Source: an uncultured Nitrosopumilaceae archaeon
GTDB taxonomy: Archaea; Thermoproteota; Nitrososphaeria; Nitrososphaerales; Nitrosopumilaceae
DNA: 9,608 nt
Reading direction: 5' to 3'
Assembly: GCA_937875805.1 (NCBI GenBank)
Contig: CALFHG010000155.1
Coordinates: 1 to 9,608, forward strand
The notes beneath the pieces were generated by a model. The model made no database searches, had not been told where the DNA came from, and saw only the letters and a list, made by a program, of their open reading frames with translations. Made by a program: the position numbers and the translations under genes. Numbering within the stretch: position 1 is the stretch's first letter; each line of letters begins with the position of its first letter. Below are positions 5,504 through 9,608 of this stretch, one piece after another.

Positions 5504-8500
5504 TGTCTGTACAAGCAATTAAAGCAATTGATGGAATTCGTTTTTCAGTATGGTCACCAACTGAAATTAGAAAATATTCTGTAGCAGAAATCACTGCTCC
5601 TGAAACATATGATGAAGATGGAATGCCGGTACAAGGAGGTCTTATGGATGGTAGATTGGGAACCCTTGAGCCTGGACAAAAATGTCTTACCTGTGGAAAT
5701 ACTGCTGCAAGATGTCCTGGACACTTTGGACATATTGAACTTGCAGAACCAATTTTACACATTGCATTTATTGATAATATTTACAAATTATTACAATCAA
5801 CATGCCGTTCATGTGCCAGACTTAAAGTGCCTCAAGACGATCTTAACGCATTTCAAAAAATTAAAGATAAACATGCAGCTTATACTGTAATTTCACAAAA
5901 ACGTATTCCAGAACAAATTATTGAAAAGGCCAAAAAAGCAAAAGAATGTCCTCACTGTGGAAAAACCCAATACGAACTAGTCTTTACAAAACCAACAATC
6001 TTTGTAGAGAAAACTGAAATTGGTGAACATAGATTATTACCAATTACAATTAGAGAAAGATTTACACAAATCCTTGATGCTGATTTATCATTACTAAATT
6101 ATGATCCAATTACTGCTAGACCAGAATGGTTTATTCTACAAGCATTACCTGTTCCACCTGTAACTGTTAGACCTTCAATTATTCTTGAAACTGGAATTAG
6201 ATCTGAAGATGATTTGACACACAAAATGGTAGATATCATTAGAGTTAATCAAAGACTAAAGGAAAGTAAAGAAGCTGGAACTCCACCATTAATCGTTCAA
6301 GATTTAGTTGACTTGTTACAATATCACTCTACAACATACTTTGATAATGAGGTTTCTGGAATTCCTCAAGCACATCATCGTTCTGGACGTCCACTCAAAA
6401 CATTAACTCAAAGACTAAAAGGAAAAGAGGGACGATTTAGAGGTTCATTATCTGGAAAGAGAGTTGACTTTTCTAGTAGAACTGTAATTTCACCAGATCC
6501 TAACTTGGATTTATCTGAAGTTGGAGTTCCTGAACAAGTTGCAATGAAACTAACCATTCCTGAAATTGTTACTGATTGGAACATTGACAGAATGAGAACA
6601 TTAGTAATCAATGGACCTGAAAATCATCCAGGTGTAAACTATATTGTAAGACCAGATGGTGTAAAGATTAGATTAGATTTCGTAGAAGATCGTTCTACAA
6701 TTGCTGAAACCCTTGAGGTTGGATATTTGATTGAACGACATCTTGCAGATGGTGATATTGTTATGTTTAACAGACAGCCATCCCTGCACCAAATGTCTAT
6801 CATGGCTCACTATGTGAGAGTACTTCCAGGTAAAACTTTCAGATTACATCCTTCTGTATGTCCACCATACAACGCAGACTTTGATGGTGATGAAATGAAT
6901 CTCCACGTTCCTCAAAGTGAGGAAGCAAGAGCAGAAGCAATTCTTTTGATGAGAGTTCAAGACCAACTGATTTCTCCAAGATACGGCGGTCCAATTATTG
7001 GAGCACTAAGAGACTTTGTAACTGGTGCATATCTTCTAACTAAAGATGATACTGTACTATCTGTTCAAGAATTTTCAAACTATGCAATGCTTGGTGGTTA
7101 CACTGATGCACTTCCAAAACCTGGAACTAAAACAAAAGATGGTCCTGCATACACTGGAAAACAATTATTTTCATTATTCCTTCCAAAAGACTTCAACTAT
7201 ACCCTTACATCAAAATGGTCAAAAGGAACAAAAGGTCCAGAAAAAGATGTTGTAATTAAAAATGGTGAATTAATCAGTGGTGTTATTGATAAAACATCTA
7301 TCGGTGCTGAAGAGCCAGAAAGTGTCTTACACAGAATTACAAAAGACTATGGAAATGAAGCCGGTAAAAGTTTCTTAAACTCTATTCTTATCATGGTAAA
7401 ACAATTCATCACCCACTATGGTTTCAGTTATGGATATGGTGATCTTGAAGTACCAGAAAAGAATGTACAACAAATCCTGGATGATATTCAAGCAACTTAT
7501 GATACTGTATCTGATTTGAGTGATCAATATGAAAAAGGAACTCTAAAACTAACTCGAGGTATGAAGGCTGAGGAAGCATTAGAGGCCTACATTGTTAATG
7601 AATTAGGTAAAGCAAGAGAAAAAGCAGGAGCTACTGCAAATGATTCCCTTGATGATAGTAATGCTGGTAAAATTATGGCAACAACTGGAGCCAGAGGTTC
7701 AGCACTTAACGTAGGTCAGATGGCAGGTGCCTTGGGACAACAATCAAGAAGAGGAAATAGAATGAGTTTTGGTTTTAGTAATCGTGCATTAACCCATTAC
7801 AAAGAACATGATAGTAATCCTGATGCACATGGATTTGTAAAATCAAATTATAGAACCGGTCTTACTGCTTTAGAATTCTTCTTCCACGCAATGGGTGGTC
7901 GTGAAGGACTAGTAGATACTGCAGTTAGAACACAACAAAGTGGTTACATGCAACGTAGATTGATTAACGCATTAGAACACATTAGATTAGAATATGATGG
8001 AACAGTAAGGGATCCACACGGTCACATTGTTCAATTCCTATATGGTGAGGATGGAATAGATGTGCAAAAAAGTGATCATGGTGAGGCATTCAATGCAAGT
8101 AGATTAGCAGAATCACAAACAATGACTGATTCTGGAAAGAAAGCAACCAAAGAAGAAACTGAAACTTTAACTAAAAAATACACAAAGACGTTTAATCCAA
8201 GATTAACTAAACTTGTAATTGAGGCCTTACAGAAATCTAGCTTGAGTAAAGAAGGTGTTGAGGCAGTATGTAAGAAAGGACTTTCACTTTACAATAAAGC
8301 CCAAGTAGAACCTGGTCAAGCAGTAGGAATCGTCACAGCACAATCAATTGGTGAACCTGGTACTCAGATGACCTTGAGAACTTTCCACTTTGCAGGAATT
8401 AAAGAAAGAAACGTTACCTTGGGTCTTCCAAGATTAATTGAACTAGTTGATGCTAGAAAGAAACCTGTCACTCCAACTATGGATATTTACCTTGATGAGG

Positions 8501-9294
8501 AATCAAAGAAATCTCGAGAAAAGGCAATTGAAGTTGCACGAAATGTATTGCAAACTAAAGTTAGTGCATTGATTGCTGATACTGAAACAGATTATTCTAC
8601 AAATATTAAATTAATCCTAAGTCCTAACAGACTCAAAGAAAGAGGATGCACTGTTGCCGAAGTAGAAGCAGTACTTTCATCAAATAAGAAATTCAAAATG
8701 GAAGTTGTTGGCGAATTAATCACTTTGAATTTGGTAGATGAGGCTGACACTGCAATTGCTATTGCAATTAGAAATAAAGTTCTCAACACTACTGTTAAAG
8801 GAGTTCCAGATGTCGAACGAGTAACACTAGTCCAAAAAGACGATGAATGGGTTATTCAAACAACTGGTTCTAACATTGCCAAAGTGCTTGAAGTAAAAGG
8901 CATTGATAAAAAGAATGTCCGAACAAACAATGTCTTTGAAATCGCAGGCACTTTGGGAATTGAGGCTGCAAGAAATTCATTGATTAATGAACTCAACCAT
9001 ACTTTGGGTGATCAAGGATTAGAAGTTGATAATAGATACATTATGTTGGTGTCAGATTTGATGTGTTCCAGAGGATACATGCAACAAATTGGTAGACACG
9101 GAATTGCCGGTACTAAAGATAGTGTTCTTGCAAGAGCAGCATTTGAAATTACAGTCCCAACAATTGCACACGCTGCACTTATGGGTGAAGTTGAACAACT
9201 CAAAGGTATTACTGAAAATGTAATTGTTGGTAGTAACATTCCAATCGGAAGTGGTACTGTTGACTTATACATGCAAGTAAGCAAGAAAAAATAG
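5503..9294 (+). CDS. rpoA: RNA polymerase subunit A, unsplit A'+A'' (Rpb1 / beta' homologue)
   Basis: A 1263-residue largest subunit that joins what most archaea encode as rpoA1 and rpoA2. Seen in order: an N-terminal zinc site (Cys61, Cys64, Cys71, His74), a second zinc site (Cys101, Cys104, Cys149, Cys152), SGKRVDFSSR from 317, NRQPSLH at 423-429, the catalytic NADFDGDE at 457-464 whose Asp459, 461 and 463 hold the active-site magnesium, the bridge helix at about 786-820 (EFFFHAMGGREG), and the trigger-loop region at about 937-965 with Gln955, Leu958 and His962 matching the yeast Rpb1 substrate-contacting residues. A polar Ser/Thr/Lys/Glu-rich stretch at about 866-897 lies roughly where A' and A'' are separate genes elsewhere. 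The unsplit form is a known trait of Thaumarchaeota and a few other lineages. All catalytic residues are intact. It is translated from a TAATG overlap with rpoB. Confidence 0.98.
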   Translation: MSVQAIKAIDGIRFSVWSPTEIRKYSVAEITAPETYDEDGMPVQGGLMDGRLGTLEPGQKCLTCGNTAARCPGHFGHIELAEPILHIAFIDNIYKLLQSTCRSCARLKVPQDDLNAFQKIKDKHAAYTVISQKRIPEQIIEKAKKAKECPHCGKTQYELVFTKPTIFVEKTEIGEHRLLPITIRERFTQILDADLSLLNYDPITARPEWFILQALPVPPVTVRPSIILETGIRSEDDLTHKMVDIIRVNQRLKESKEAGTPPLIVQDLVDLLQYHSTTYFDNEVSGIPQAHHRSGRPLKTLTQRLKGKEGRFRGSLSGKRVDFSSRTVISPDPNLDLSEVGVPEQVAMKLTIPEIVTDWNIDRMRTLVINGPENHPGVNYIVRPDGVKIRLDFVEDRSTIAETLEVGYLIERHLADGDIVMFNRQPSLHQMSIMAHYVRVLPGKTFRLHPSVCPPYNADFDGDEMNLHVPQSEEARAEAILLMRVQDQLISPRYGGPIIGALRDFVTGAYLLTKDDTVLSVQEFSNYAMLGGYTDALPKPGTKTKDGPAYTGKQLFSLFLPKDFNYTLTSKWSKGTKGPEKDVVIKNGELISGVIDKTSIGAEEPESVLHRITKDYGNEAGKSFLNSILIMVKQFITHYGFSYGYGDLEVPEKNVQQILDDIQATYDTVSDLSDQYEKGTLKLTRGMKAEEALEAYIVNELGKAREKAGATANDSLDDSNAGKIMATTGARGSALNVGQMAGALGQQSRRGNRMSFGFSNRALTHYKEHDSNPDAHGFVKSNYRTGLTALEFFFHAMGGREGLVDTAVRTQQSGYMQRRLINALEHIRLEYDGTVRDPHGHIVQFLYGEDGIDVQKSDHGEAFNASRLAESQTMTDSGKKATKEETETLTKKYTKTFNPRLTKLVIEALQKSSLSKEGVEAVCKKGLSLYNKAQVEPGQAVGIVTAQSIGEPGTQMTLRTFHFAGIKERNVTLGLPRLIELVDARKKPVTPTMDIYLDEESKKSREKAIEVARNVLQTKVSALIADTETDYSTNIKLILSPNRLKERGCTVAEVEAVLSSNKKFKMEVVGELITLNLVDEADTAIAIAIRNKVLNTTVKGVPDVERVTLVQKDDEWVIQTTGSNIAKVLEVKGIDKKNVRTNNVFEIAGTLGIEAARNSLINELNHTLGDQGLEVDNRYIMLVSDLMCSRGYMQQIGRHGIAGTKDSVLARAAFEITVPTIAHAALMGEVEQLKGITENVIVGSNIPIGSGTVDLYMQVSKKK

Positions 9295-9320
9295 GAGCAA
9301 TTTAGAATTTAGTGATAATT

Positions 9321-9551
9321 ATGGCCGATGAAATTTCAACATTAATGAGAAATAATAAAGATAAAGTCATTTCACTACGATTAAGAAATACTAAAACTAT
9401 TGAGGGAGTTCTCAAAGACTTTGATATTCATATGAATCTCTCATTAGATAATGCTGAAGATGTTTCTGAAGAGAAACATGATAAACTTGGAAAAATATTG
9501 CTCCGTGGAGATAATATTTTAGCCATATCTTTTCCTAATGACGAACCTTAG
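9321..9551 (+). CDS. Sm-like archaeal RNA-binding protein (LSm)
   Basis: A 76-residue single-domain LSm protein. Seen: a short N-terminal helix (about 3-12), the Sm1 motif at about 14-47 with Asp35, His37 and Asn39 in DIHMN, and the Sm2 motif at about 57-70 with Arg62-Gly63-Asp64-Asn65 followed by ILAIS. Family knowledge: archaeal LSm proteins form heptameric rings, and the His/Asn of Sm1 and the Arg of Sm2 line the uridine-binding pocket, so binding of U-rich RNA 3' ends is expected. The gene lies 26 bases after rpoA on the same strand and is probably co-transcribed. Start choice: a GTG at 9312 would add three residues, but ATG 9321 gives the usual LSm N-terminus, and the GTGAT at 9312-9316 can serve as a close Shine-Dalgarno. 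AGGAG at 9293-9297 is an alternative for the GTG start. Confidence 0.93.
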   Translation: MADEISTLMRNNKDKVISLRLRNTKTIEGVLKDFDIHMNLSLDNAEDVSEEKHDKLGKILLRGDNILAISFPNDEP

Positions 9552-9582
9552 AAAATTATTCATCAAACATTAAATTCAATAG

Positions 9583-9595
9583 TTTTTAATTTTTT
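9583..9595 (+). terminator. U-tract terminator after the polymerase-LSm operon
   Basis: Five T, two A, then six T, 31 bases after the LSm stop. This is the first T-rich tract of this kind outside coding sequence since the start of the operon. No strong hairpin precedes it, which is normal for archaeal termination. Confidence 0.5.
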
Positions 9596-9608
9596 ACCAT
9601 GTTACCGT

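Noticed and set aside
5487..5890. Open frames on both strands at the start of rpoA (5487-5762 minus, 5609-5890 plus)
   Set aside because: They overlap the conserved zinc-site region of rpoA; the cysteines seen in the antisense product arise from the complementary strand.
8592..9284. Minus-strand frames in the 3' part of rpoA (8592-8789 and 9012-9284)
   Set aside because: They are antisense to the conserved A'' part, and their hydrophobic character follows from complementing Glu/Lys/Asn-rich codons.
9312..9320. GTG start for the LSm protein
   Set aside because: It adds only three residues before a typical LSm N-terminus; ATG 9321 is the simpler start, although AGGAG at 9293-9297 leaves the GTG possible.

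Overview
The window looks like chromosomal DNA from an ammonia-oxidising-type thaumarchaeon (Nitrososphaerota, probably close to Nitrosopumilus). Three observations point there. The large RNA polymerase subunit A is one unsplit gene, whereas most other archaea split it into A' and A''. Two secreted proteins end in a PEFG-CTERM sorting tail, a tail type known from this phylum. The coding sequence is AT-rich, with archaeal TATA boxes and U-tract terminators. The assignment comes from protein features only; no search was run.

Left part (1-1724, minus strand): two tandem paralogous genes for surface proteins. Each has a signal peptide, beta-rich extracellular domains and a C-terminal PEFG motif, transmembrane helix and basic tail. 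The left one lacks its last few codons, which lie beyond base 1. Their C-terminal tails are encoded by an 84-base perfect direct repeat (1-84 and 923-1006), while the rest of the two genes has diverged. This is the most unusual signal in the window.

Middle (1725-1903): a 179-base intergenic region that carries divergent promoters, one for the surface-protein gene at 897-1724 and one for the RNA polymerase operon.

Right part (1904-9551, plus strand): a tightly packed operon of rpoH, full-length rpoB, full-length rpoA and a small Sm-like (LSm) RNA-binding protein. The rpoH stop abuts the rpoB start, rpoB and rpoA overlap by one base, and the LSm gene follows 26 bases after rpoA. A T-tract at 9583-9595 probably ends the operon. 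The first three genes supply the catalytic core and the H subunit of RNA polymerase; LSm would act on the RNA products.

No RNA genes, CRISPR arrays, insertion sequences or attachment sites were seen. No stretch longer than 300 bases is without a gene. Apart from the recombining sorting tails, I see no wholly new system; most of the window is conserved housekeeping sequence.
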